This document shows, one piece after another, positions 10,414-22,000 of a DNA stretch of 62,000 nt. The stretch lies in contig JAQGDQ010000450.1 in NCBI GenBank assembly GCA_030141605.1, positions 1 through 62,000 of the forward strand, written 5' to 3'. The notes under the pieces were generated by a model. That model did no database searches, was not told the origin of the DNA, and saw nothing but the letters and a program-made list of their open reading frames with translations. The DNA comes from Tubiluchus corallicola. Lineage: Eukaryota > Priapulida > Priapulimorpha > Priapulimorphida > Tubiluchidae. Positions within the stretch are counted from its first letter, which is position 1; each line of letters starts with the position of its first letter. The position numbers and the translations under genes are program-made.

Positions 10414-13400
10414 ATGGCTAACACGCTGACACCAGAAGCTGCTCACCACATCCACGGAAAGGCTAGTCTAGTTCCCTCCAGGGTCTCACTAATAGCGGAA
10501 CCAATCATAATATTTGTGTACAAAAATGGCGACCAATTTAATAAACCGGCGAAATTCATATTTGACCAAGACACAAAGATGGACAAAATTCTTGAAGAAA
10601 TCTCATCCAAATTTGGGATCAATGCTAAAAAACTATTCCGAATATCCAATGGATCGAGAATAAAAAAGGAGAAAAAGTTAAACACTTGGGACCTCTACGC
10701 AGCATCAGCAGGCGATACGTTTAAAAAGGTAAATTACAAACCGCCGGATCACTTGAAGGAGGCAAGAGATCCAAAATGGTTGGATAAGCCGGAAACAGGA
10801 TACATCGTATCACCAAAGGGTTTGAAAATCAGAAAATCTACTAAAGGCATAACGAGGGGCAAAGATCCGAAATGGTACCAGAAACGACAATTTCATCGCG
10901 AGGCCATGGAGGGCGCATTGGCCTGGAGTAGCACAACTTCCGAAAGTTGTGGCACAATTAGTGAGGTTGAAAGTGATGCAGATAGTGGAATTAAACTCAA
11001 AGTTCCTGGAGTAAGAGGAATGATGGGAGACAGGGCATCTAGCAGCACTGCGGATACGGCAACGGACGGGGAAACTGATGATCAAGGATCTGCAGTTTCT
11101 GGTGGTAAGTTTGTTTTAATTAATTAAATGACTGAACAAATCACGCAGTATGTTGAGTTTATTTTACTGTTATCACTTAAACTGTTTGTGGTGTGCTAAA
11201 GGAAAGAACAAGTCACTCAGTATGTTGAGTTTATTTTACTGTTATCACTTAAACTGTTTGTGGTGTGCTAAAGGAAAGAACAAATCACGCAGTATGTTGA
11301 GTTTATTTTACTGTCATCACTTAAACTGTTTGTGGTGTGCTAAAGGAAAGAACAAGTCACTTAGTATGTTGGGTTTATTTTACTGTCATCACTTAAACTG
11401 TTTGTGGTGTGCTAAAGGAAAGAAATCACTCAGTATGTTGGGTTTATTTTACTGTCATCACTTAAACTGTTTGTGGTGTGTTAAAGGAAAGAACAAGTCA
11501 CTCAGTATGTTGGGTTTATTTTACTGTTATCACTTAAACTGTTTGTGGTGTGCTAAAGGAAAGAACAAGTCACTCAGTATGTTGAGTTTATTTTACTGTC
11601 ATCACTTAAACTGTTCGTGGTGTGCTAAAGGAAAGAACAAGTCACTCAGTATGTTGGGTTTATTTTACTGTTATCACTTAAACTGTTTGTGGTGTGCTAA
11701 AGGAAAGAACAAGTCACTCAGTATGTTGGGTTTATTTTGCTATCATCACTTAAACTAGAAAAAAATGTAACAAAGAAATTTGCAAAAACTGTCTCTAAAG
11801 CATAAGTTTAAAATATATCACCTTCGAATCGAAATTTTCAGGCGTAGTGGTTGCCGCCATTCAGTTGAAAATCATGACGTAACTGGGAGACTTCGTGGCT
11901 TTCTGTAAGCGCGCGCTGTTTAAACTAATTCAAACTTCTGCAGCCTAACTAATGTTCACACAAAGATATTACAAAATTAGCTATCTAATTCTTTTGTAAA
12001 AACTTATTATACTTTTGACGAAGATTGACAGTGTGCTACTTTTCTTCGAGGCGAATGACGTCATTGGAAGAAGAATGGGCATTCAAAATGGGAGCGCACC
12101 CAAGCATGAAGTGATCGCGACTTTAAAGTGATTTTACTAATCACACGAGGCGGTTATTGCAGTTTTATTACTAAATCCTTCTAACATTTTTTGCGAACAT
12201 TGAAGTAAGCCTAACTTCATAGAAGATTTGACCTTTCCTTACAAATATGATGAACATGATAACAGTATTATTGAGATCGTATCCTGCTTTGTTGATTACT
12301 GACATCTAGTCGCTTTTCTAACTGTTTGATTATTAGTTTATTACTTATTTAATTGTGGTTTATTTAAATTTAAGGTTGGGTAGTCAGTGCAGCTATAAGA
12401 AGCCTTTTCACAGTTCCACGATTGACGATGATCGTTAAAAGGTCAAAGGTCAAGTGTACCAGACAACACATTCGTGTACACTTGACAACGCCATGCTGCC
12501 CAAGCTGGTGCAATAGTAACAATTTTAACAGCTAGCTAGAACCTTGCCTAGTTCATTTTTTCTTGTTCCCAAGCAAGAGCCTGCTAGTAAATCACTCAAT
12601 GGGCAGACTAATGCATAATTAAGGAAAGTCCACTTAAAACAACTAAAGTTACTGAAATAATGCTTTGTCATACCCATATGTCACGTGACGATTGTAGTTA
12701 AGACGCGTTGCTGTGGTGCACTTAACCTTTAACCTACAGCAACTGCGTGTGCGCACAATGTGGAAAGGATTATTTATAGGATTCAGCAAAATGTTCTGCA
12801 TCAATGCAAGGAAAAAGGAAAATTTGTTGTGCTGTGCTGTACTGTGTTGCACTGCGCTGTGCTGTGGGGTGTAGTGTTGTGTTGTGCTGTGCTGTGTTGT
12901 ATTGTTTTATGTTATGTTATTATGTTATGTTCTGATGATGCTGGTTGTGTAAATTCTTCTTAGAGGAACTAAATTCTTTCATAGACAACAGTAAACAATA
13001 ACAATGATTCTGCAGGAAATCGTGAAGAAGTTGCTGCTCAGCCTGGAGTGGAAACACCCAAGACTGATGCTCAAAAGACTGCAGACGACGTAGACACAGG
13101 CAAATTGCAGGATGCTGCTGGAAGAGGAGCACAGAAATTGGGTGGTCAAAGTGGCAACATGAAAACTGTTGGTATGGGAGCTGACACACCCAGTGAAGGC
13201 GACACAGCTGGCACCCTAGGAGATGGAACTCGTGGCAAAGGAGGAAAGTCCGTGAAGCAGGGGGCGGACGCGGGAAAAGACAAATATGGAAAATCACCTG
13301 CTCTCCAGCAAGCCAAGTTTGGCGAATTTTCTCAAAGCGGGGTAGTGGAAGACTTTGTTGGCCAAAGTGAAGGCGACACTGATAGATCGGCCTACGGGCA

Positions 13401-13680
13401 CGATCAGGGACACTCAACGGAAAGTGAGTTCAAAGCAAGCATGGAGGCAAAACAAAGAGACGAGACGGCAAAGGCTGCTGCCCTTGCCATGATGAAAACT
13501 GGTGTCACGAAATTTGTACAAATGGGTAAAAGGGATTACAGCTGTGGTCACTTCTATGGAAGTACCGAAGACCTTCAGTCTTGGTTTGACGAACAACAAA
13601 ATCCCACTGGTGACTGGGTTTGGTGGATTGGTCTTTGGCCAGAAGATTTCAACCGTCGTGATTCTAACCAAGTTGATTAA
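10414..13680 (+). CDS. Doublecortin-domain protein, two exons
   Basis: Exon 1 is 10414-11104 and exon 2 is 13016-13680. The donor is g|gtaagt and the acceptor is tctgcag|gaaatc. The split codon is completed in phase, giving 451 residues. Residues about 28-110 form a doublecortin (DCX) fold: IFVYKNGDQFNKPAKFIFDQ, then a basic LFRISNGSRIKKEKKL turn and the DLYAASAGDTFKKVNY strand. DCX domains bind tubulin and microtubules. Two DPKW motifs follow, at about 114 and 148. The middle (about 190-370) is Gly/Lys/Asp/Ser-rich and probably disordered. The tail is tryptophan-rich (WFDEQQNPTGDWVWWIGLW) and unassigned. The start has an A at -3 and G at +4. An out-of-frame ATG at 10405 gives a 7-codon uORF overlapping it. 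The domain call is good. Which DCX subfamily it belongs to is unknown, and a further 5' exon cannot be excluded. Confidence 0.8.
11145..11757 (+). repeat. 72-bp minisatellite in the doublecortin-gene intron
   Basis: About 8.5 near-identical units contain 'ttattttactgt', 'cacttaaactgtttgtggtg' and 'taaaggaaagaacaagtcac'. It begins about 40 bp after the exon 1 donor. Because 72 is a multiple of three and the unit lacks a stop in one frame, a spurious 202-codon ORF runs through it. The exon 1 frame stops at 11127, before the array. One unit lacks three bases (near 11424). Confidence 0.9.
12396..12776. mobile_element. MITE family A, copy 2
   Basis: The left end reads agccttttcacagttcc. The right end, complemented, reads aatcctttccaca. 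The interior matches the copies at 2549-2895 and 43461-43925 ('caagtgtaccagacaac', 'tcacgtgac'). It sits in the doublecortin-gene intron. Confidence 0.65.
12825..12932 (+). repeat. Degenerate (TGTGC)n / (TGTTA)n pentanucleotide tract
   Basis: Runs of tgtgctgtgctg drift into tgttatgttat. A simple repeat about 85 bp upstream of the exon 2 acceptor of the doublecortin gene. Confidence 0.7.
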
Positions 13681-13714
13681 GAACCATGGTTTGAGTGAAA
13701 AAACCACCCAAATG

Positions 13715-13720
13715 AATAAA
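13715..13720 (+). promoter_or_regulatory. Poly(A) signal of the doublecortin-domain gene
   Basis: AATAAA lies 34 bp after the stop codon, followed by an overlapping second aataaa. This implies a very short 3' UTR, ending before the hAT MITE at 13817. Confidence 0.6.
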
Positions 13721-13816
13721 TAAAAAAGAAAAATTTTCGCGATGAGCAAAAAACTTCGAGCATTGCAACTTTTTTGTGATTAATTTTATTCCCGAAAATA
13801 ATGCAGCACTGAGCAG

Positions 13817-14193
13817 TAGAGGTAAGCATCGAACGCTCGAATTCGATTCGAACGAGTTTTTTTTAGTTCGAACTCGATTCGAATCCAAAACTATAGATTC
13901 GAATAATTCAGCACTTCAATCACATATGTTCTTTATCACTAAAACGATTGAAATATCATGCAATTAGCATAATTTAGCTGTGATTTCTGCACACAATTTT
14001 AAAGAAATTACTAGTCGTTTTATTGCAGAACAAAATCTAGTGACATGCATGATCTTTGTAAGACTAATTTTTGCTGGTGGTTCGAAAACTTGTTCGAAAA
14101 TCTTTCGATCTCAATTCGAATTCGGTTCGAATTCGAAACACTGAAGTTCGGTTCGATTCGAATGCGCTTTCTGGTAGAGAATGCTCACCCCTA
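13817..14193. mobile_element. hAT-type MITE with 8-bp target-site duplication
   Basis: The element starts tagaggtaagcatcgaa and ends, complemented, taggggtgagcattc. It is flanked on both sides by the exact 8-mer ctgagcag (13809-13816 and 14194-14201). Both subterminal regions are packed with TTCGAATTCGA-like motifs, typical of hAT transposase binding arrays. It is non-coding. The 8-bp duplication is diagnostic of hAT insertion. Confidence 0.9.
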
Positions 14194-14201
14194 CTGAGCA
14201 G

Positions 14202-15060
14202 TATTGGCAACAGTTTCCAAAACGACTGGTTGCAATAGTTTGTTCTCATAGAAACCAAATTATAGTTTGTTCTTATGTGAAACGTAAAAGACAACAATCC
14301 CTATTGACAGCTAACAATACACTAATAACCGAGTGACACATTACCAAGGCAGAAAATCGCCTAAAAATAAAGGATATTATGACGTAACACTAGTACTGTA
14401 CAATTACCGGACACAAGAAATTAGTCACAACACTGTAACCAAATGTCACTACAGATACGCGGATTGCTACCACCAATGCTGAGAGTAACTATTAACTTAC
14501 AATAGGCCTAGAATGAACCCCTGCGCAATTCCTGATTACGCACGCAAGTCAAACAATAACAGTTTGCGGTAGATTAAATCTAAACACACAAAGTTTACAC
14601 GATGTATGAAAATCCATTTCATGCGCAAACACCATCAAAAAACATGTGAATAAACAGACAAAATTTAGGCCTAATTCGCTGCCGCGCAAAGACACTAATA
14701 CACACTAAGAAACGTGATACTGGCACGCTTATGATACCAACTAAAGGGCTAAAATACATTCGCCCACACAAAATATGGAGGAATTTGACACTAAGCTGAA
14801 AATTTTAGCGTGTGAAAATTTACATGCCGTAAACTCCACTGCTGTATACTGATAAGTCTAAAGACTGGGATGCAATTTTTTATTTACACACGGAAACTGT
14901 AACACTGAAAAGGCCTACATTATGTTTGATAGCAATTGACAAGTCTAAACAATGGGTGTAAATTTTCTATTTACGCAACGAAACTGTAATACTGAAAGAC
15001 CTATACTATACAACTGATATTGAGAATGCTGCCATAACCGAAAACACTATGAAGTCCAAC
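14202..15060. other. Intergenic stretch with an approximately 113-bp direct duplication
   Basis: No gene was seen. Between about 14830 and 15010 a unit containing 'ataagtctaaagactgg' / 'acaagtctaaacaatgg' and 'ggaaactgtaacactgaaa' / 'cgaaactgtaatactgaaa' occurs twice in tandem with moderate divergence. Confidence 0.5.
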
Positions 15061-15065
15061 GGACA

Positions 15066-15240
15066 AGTATAAGTAAGTAAGTAAGTTATTTTTATTTCGA
15101 ACACGATGTTCATAAAGCATATTTACAATAAAAAATTAAATTTACAAAAGTTATAAGATAAAATTAATAGAATAAATGTTTAGAAAAGTTAGTTAAAATG
15201 CAGCAGTATGACGCAAAAAATTTTAAGCAAATTCAAATTC
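15066..15240 (-). mobile_element. Retroelement 3' end with (GTAA)n tail
   Basis: It begins with gtaagtaagtaagtaagtta followed by 'tttttatttcgaa', which on the minus strand is a 3' UTR-like AT-rich end with a tetranucleotide tail. No coding part was recognised. The region up to 16064 holds no other supported feature. Confidence 0.4.
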
Positions 15241-16064
15241 AACTTTGAAAGTAAATGTAACATTATTATCTGTCTTACGCAATCGAAGACGTCGTTTCGC
15301 CGAACTAAAACTACAGTACCACTGACTTGACCTCTTCTTCACGAAAGAAAGTAACTGTAAAACACCATTTGCTGTTGACCACATGTACCGATAGAACGTG
15401 AACTGAATTTTCAGAATGTCCTGATGACATCTGTAAGTAGCTAAAAGTGAAAACGAAGCGTAAATCCCAGACTATTGTAACTACTGACAGACCAAAATCA
15501 ATAAACTTCAGACGACTGTGCGTGATTATTCCCTATTTTCATACCGGGAACTACATCACATACCGGGAACTACCCGATTTCAACAATCCATCGACGTCAA
15601 TGAATGAACACTGACAATTTCCTTTCCAAAAAATATTAAATTTTAACAAAGCATGTTTGTTATACACATATAATTACAAATTTTATAAAAATAAAGCAAA
15701 CACAGAAAAATGAACGCAGTCCATCATCTCGTCTGTCACAACAAGAACAAAAAAAATTCCTGAGGCGTCAAATCCTTATGGCCTATCAAAAGCTTTCTTG
15801 ATGTCACATGCCTCGCGATCGACAGTCTCGAATTACCGTGGCACGAAGGCGCAACAAAACCAAAATGAATAAAACGCTCGGCAGCGCAGCATCAAATCCA
15901 CGAAGATTCGCTGCATTGAAATCGTAACCACACGGTTTATTGCTAATGAAAAAGAAATTCACGTGTAAACTGTTGTTTTGATAAAACTGCTGTTATTGTT
16001 CGCTTACTGTTGCTCAATTATTACTTTATCTGTAACTTAGAAAGTTTGTAAGTTGTTTATTAAA

Positions 16065-19000
16065 ATGGCGAAAGAAAAGAAAAAGGTAGGTATATATATA
16101 TATTAATTCTTTATTTGTCATAAAAACGGTTCCCTCATTATAATAAAATTGAGTTAGCCTCAGCGTAATGTTAAAATAACAACACTGTTCAAGACAAATG
16201 CGTCCAGTGCATACTAAAAAAACTAAAGTGCAAACTATATACAATATAATGAACATATTTACATTATCAGGTGTGATGTAGTAGACACTAAGTCACTATA
16301 TTATATTAAGCAGCTGGTGATAGGCGAGTTAACTTCACCAGCATTGAGCGTAATGCCGTAATCACACATTTCTAGAAACAGGCTTTGCGGTGACGTCGTA
16401 TAGCAATGGCACCATGATTAAACAGATGCATGCAGTAAATTCTACCTATGTTCACAACCAACACTGAAAAATTTTTAAGACAGTTATTAAAAATAAAAGA
16501 ATAGTTGGAAGCAGAATTTAAGGACAAAATTGACAAGCTAAAATTCTTAAAAGGAAGCAAATTTGAATTGCAATCTTATCTACAAGAGATGGGGCAAGTG
16601 AGAGCATATAAATTTTAAACGTGAGCTTAAATATGGTTGATGCCTAATGTAATTTTAATGCCAAATGGATTATTAATATCATAAAGATATTCTGAAGTGT
16701 CAATTGTATAATAAAGAACAAGAAACAGCAGAGCAGATTTCTGTGTCAAAAACCCAGCATTTTGTGAAACATATAGATACCTAAGTTAAGACCACCTGTG
16801 TTGCTGTGTTAAAGAATGTGTGTCGAGAGTTAAGGCAGATATTAGAATACAGAAAAACACTTAAATAAGGACAGGACTTTCAGGAGCAGATACAGGTTTT
16901 AGAACAACAAGTGGGCCCAACAGAAAAGCAGTTAGGGGGTCTGGGGAAGCGGTGTAAACCCCCAGTGAGGTCCACCCAGACAACAATACATTTTACTACA
17001 TTTTGGACCACTTTTCTGCCTTCTAGAAACCAATTCCTAAAGGAAGCTCACTGGTTTAGAACAGGTATCACCTAATCTTTGACTTAAAATTACGTACCAA
17101 TATATTGATACACACTGTACATAACTTTCATCTGTTTTCCTTTGATCTATTATTTTTACAGGTATAAGGCATCTTTAAGATTTAGCAAATTGTTCTAATG
17201 CTTATAATTATTATATGCTTAAAATATTAATTTGGCGTGTTGTAACTGTTAATGTAAAAGGGAGGGCCCACCCCCTAAATCGGCCACTGACTTTGTGAAC
17301 AAGAAGAGGCGACTGAAACAGAGAGTATCACAGAGTGTAGAGCATGCTCGTTGGAGTTGCTGAGAAAGAGGAGATCACAGAGTGCAGAGCATGCTCGTTG
17401 GAGTTGCTGAGAAAGAGGAGATCACAGAGTGTAGAGCATGCTCGTTGGAGTTGCTGAGAAAGAGGAGATCACAGAGTGTAGAGCATGCTCGTTGGAGTTG
17501 CTGAGAAAGAGGAGATCACAGAGTGTAGAGCATGCTCGCTGGAGTTGCTGAGAAAGAGGAGATCACAGAGTGTAGAGCATGGTCGTTGGAGTTGCTGAGA
17601 AAGAGGAGATCACAGAGTGTAGAGCATGCTCGTTGGAGTTGCTGAGAAAGAGGAGATCACAGAGTGTAGAGCATGCTCGTTGGAGTTGCTGAGAAAGAGG
17701 AGATCACAGAGTGTAGAGCATGCTCGTTGGAGTTGCTGAGAAAGAGGAGATCACAGAGTGTAGAGCATGCTCGTTGGAGTTGCTGAGAAAGAGGAGATCA
17801 CAGAGTGTAGAGCATGCTCGTTGGAGTTGCTGAGAAAGAGGAGATCACAGAGTGTAGAGCATGCTCGTTGGAGTTGCTGAGAAAGAGGAGATCACAGAGT
17901 GTAGAGCATGCTCGTTGGAGTTGCTGAGAAAGAGGAGATCACAGAGTGTAGAGCATGCTCGTTGGAGTTGCTGAGAAAGAGGAGATCACAGAGTGTAGAG
18001 CATGCTCGTTGGAGTTGCTGAGAAAGAGGAGATCACAGAGTGCAGAGCATGCTCGTTGGAGTTGCTGAGAAAGAGGAGATCACAGAGTGTAGAGCATGCT
18101 CGTTGGAGTTGCTGAGAAAGAGGAGATCACAGAGTGTAGAGCATGCTCGTTGGAGTTGCTGAGAAAGAGGAGATCACAGAGTGTAGAGCATGCTCGTTGG
18201 AGTTGCTGAGAAAGAGGAGATCACAGAGTGCAGAGCATGCTCGTTGGAGTTGCTGAGAAAGAGGAGATCACAGAGTGTAGAGCATGCTTGTTGGAGTTGC
18301 TGAGAAAGAGGAGATCACAGAGTGTAGAGCATGCTCGTTGGAGTTGCTGAGAAAGAGGAGATCACAGAGTGTAGAGCATGGTCGTTGGAGTTGCTGAGAA
18401 AGAGGAGATCACAGAGTGCAGAGCATGGTCGTTGGAGTTGCTGAGAAAGAGGAGATCACAGAGTGTAGAGCATGCTTGTTGGAGTTGCTGAGAAAGAGGA
18501 GATCACAGAGTGTAGAGCATGCTCGTTGGAGTTGCTGAGAAAGAGGAGATCACAGAGTGTAGAGCATGCTCGTTGGAGTTGCTGAGAAAGAGGAGATCAC
18601 AGAGTGTAGAGCATGCTCGTTGGAGTTGCTGAGAAAGAGGAGATCACAGAGTGTAGAGCATGCTCGTTGGAGTTGCTGAGAAAGAGGAGATCACAGAGTG
18701 CAGAGCATGCTCGTTGGAGTTGCTGAGAAAGAGGAGATCACAGAGTGTAGAGCATGCTCGTTGGAGTTGCTGAGAAAGAGGAGATCACAGAGTGTAGAGC
18801 ATGCTCGTTGGAGTTGCTGAGAAAGAGGAGATCACAGAGTGTAGAGCATGCTCGTTGGAGTTGCTGAGAAAGAGGAGATCACAGAGTGTAGAGCATGGTC
18901 GTTGGAGTTGCTGAGAAAGAGGAGATCACAGAGTGTAGAGCATGCTCGTTGGAGTTGCTGAGAAAGAGGAGATCATAGAAGCCCCTTGAAGTGTAGTATT

Positions 19001-22000
19001 CAGTTTTTAGGAGCCTATTTCTACAGCTGCACACAGTAGTGTTGGGCAATTAATAGATGAATTGAATTAATTGACATTACAACCATGTATAAATCCATAT
19101 AATTGGCTATTGAACAGTAATTCAGTTAATCGAGAGCAAAGTATAGTGTTACGCACTGACTAAAAGGCAGTGTGTTAGCAGCACAAATAAGCGGAATTCT
19201 TGCATTTTGTCTTCGGTTTCTTACCTTACAAAATACACACAATTGCAAACAACAGCGTTGCAAACTGGGGCTTCTTATTCGTTTTCACGTGACTTGTGTA
19301 GTTGACGTAGTAACGGACTTAGTTAATGAATATACGTGTCTATAAAAATAGTTTGCGAGCACAAAAATGGTATATAGCGAAGAAGTTTATAGGCTATATT
19401 TCATTGATGCAATGTTTAAAAGATACGACTAAAACACCAAAAAATTACTGCAAAAGATTATTGTTGACATCGAATTACAAGAGCAAGATTGTAATGAATT
19501 AGAAAATTTCAAAATCGCCCATCACTATTATCGTTTCTCATTATAATCATGTTGTGGTATCATGATTGTTGTGGGTTGCTTAGTACAGTCAGATATCCAA
19601 CACTCAATACTGCATAGCCTGAACTTCAACGCGGATTATCTCAGCTTAGAAATAACATAGAGCGATGAGCTTGGTTTCAAAATGATCCCAATGAAACGGA
19701 GATTCAAGAGATGTGAATAACTAGAAAAGCTTGATTGCCGTCTTATGGATGATTTTGTTATGCAGAACACCCTACATATGATGGTGTTACATATGGCAAG
19801 AAAAGTTTCTCCTATTATGGAGCCACATTGTGGAATGAATTACCAAACTGTTTCCGAATGGCCGAAAATCTTGGGGAACTTCCCAATTTTGTTAAGTCGT
19901 AATTAAATGCTGAATGTGTTGGCAGGAAAATTTTTTATTGACCTAGATAGAGAAAATGTTACTGCCTAAAATTTTACTGTCTCAAATTTTTACTGCCTTC
20001 ATGTAGTTATAAATTTTTCTTGTACCAATACCTCTGGTGGCATCCAAAAGAAGTACATATTATTACCATGTTATCGCTCATATACATTATGTTTGATATC
20101 GGTTTACGAGCTTTAAGCTCATGTTTCTACAAATATGTACCGTTTTATATCATACCGATGAAAATAAATATTATCTTATCTTAAGCAGACATATATACAC
20201 AATGAGATTGTTTGCTGCATAGTAACTATTATGTCTGCACATTATTTCAGGGAAAAAGTGGAGCCGCTACAAATTACATACCAAGGAACCAAGCAATTAA
20301 GAAACTACAACTTTCACTGGCTGATTTTCGGTACGATAATTTATATCATAAGCAAAATAAACACATCTATATGTTTGTTCTTTTTCTCTGCTTGCTGTTT
20401 GTTTTTAGAAGTCTTGACCAGCGGTTGATTTATCACAGGGGTGTGCAAATTATCTGATTAGCCGGGCCACATTAAACTTTCCCGCAATTCCTGTGGGCCA
20501 CATGCAGTTTGATCAAGGAGACAAGTGCAGTACAACCTAATAACGATTTTTTTGGCATCAGATTTGTGGACATCATTACTACTGCACTACCACACTCAAG
20601 AAACTATTTTAGATGTTATTAAAATTTATATTAAAAACCATATATTTCGTCATTTCCGACAGTGACATTAAGTGACAACGGTCTTGTAAGGGTTAATGCC
20701 ATCTGATCTAGAGGGAAAAACTACCCACACTATCTTTGCAATATTGGCGCAGACTTCAGCTAGATCGCGTGGGGCGTACTTGCATTACGTTGACAAACCT
20801 CTTCGCGGGCCGCACAAGATCTCTCGATGGGCCGCAGTTTGCACACCCCTGATTTATCACCTTCCAATACTAAGTTTAGCAGCTAGCTATTTAAATATCT
20901 GAGAAGGTTCAATTAGTGTTATATAGAATTCGCAATGTGATGTTGTAAAAAACTGTGAATTTATATAGAATTTCATTCTTATTATGACGTCGTAAAAAAC
21001 TGTGAGTTTTTCAGACGGTTATGCATCTTGAAAGGAATCTATCCGCACGAACCGAAAAACAAGAAGAAAGTAAATAAGGGCAGCACTGCACCTAAAACTT
21101 ACTACTACAAAAAGGACATCCAGTTTCTTGCTCATGAACCGCTCATCAACAAATTTCGACAGTTCAAGGTAGTCTAACTTGTTCCTGTACCTTTTCAATA
21201 ATGCCGAAATAGTCAGTGTAAAATTTAAGAGGAAAAAAAGGAATTTTAAATTGTATCCTGAAGAATTCTCCATCCACAGTTACTTGTTTCAAAGACTTGC
21301 ATAACTAGAAAAGTGAATTCTTAATGACTTCAAATATTCACGCCACGTAGTAAAACGGGACTGCATCGTCATCCCAGTGTGCACGACTGATTCATCAAAA
21401 AAACACACGTCATTAATGTGTTAAATTCTTCAGGACCGTAAGCGTTTGCGGCATTTTGAATGGGTTCATGAAAAACTGTTCTCACTAAGCAGTGATTATA
21501 TTGTATTTGATAATTTTTATAGGTTTTCAGCTGTCAAACAATGGATTTTGATAGAAAATTATAAACGAAATGCATTTGCTTATTTTAGATAGATTAAAAG
21601 TCGACTTTTGACAAAAAATCGAGAAAAGCTTACGAGAACTGCAGTGTTTGCACTGTGACAAAGTACAGTATCACTTGTGTGAAATCGGTTAATGCAAAAA
21701 ATTTCAACTATCCAGACACCTCACTCTGATACACTTTGGCCTTGAGCTTAGTCTATTTTTAAGGAGAAATTTCTGTTAAAAGATTAAACGAAGTTGCTCT
21801 TGGCTGATCAGTTGGTTTTTCCTGGAGTAGCGTCAGAACACTGCACAGCTTGGGCTGTAGCAAGCAGGCGATCAAAAAATAGTGTGTAGGATCACACAAG
21901 TGTACACCAGACTAAGCTAATCAGTAGGCTAAGTTTGGAGTGTCTGAAGAGGGCGAGTTTTTCTTAATTTTATCCAATTAAACCACTTATAAATGTTTAA

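Noticed and set aside
11150-11758. 202-residue ORF of 24-residue Cys-rich repeats (NCLWCAKGK) as a secreted or metal-binding protein
   Set aside because: It lies inside an intron, the period of 72 bp is divisible by three by chance, and the preceding exon frame stops before the array.
10414-13680. Apicortin (DCX plus p25-alpha) assignment
   Set aside because: A DCX domain is present, but I could not see a p25-alpha/TPPP motif, so only the DCX call is made.
17326-18975. CRISPR array (regular 47-bp period)
   Set aside because: There are no unique spacers, the units are head-to-tail identical, and the context is a eukaryotic intron.
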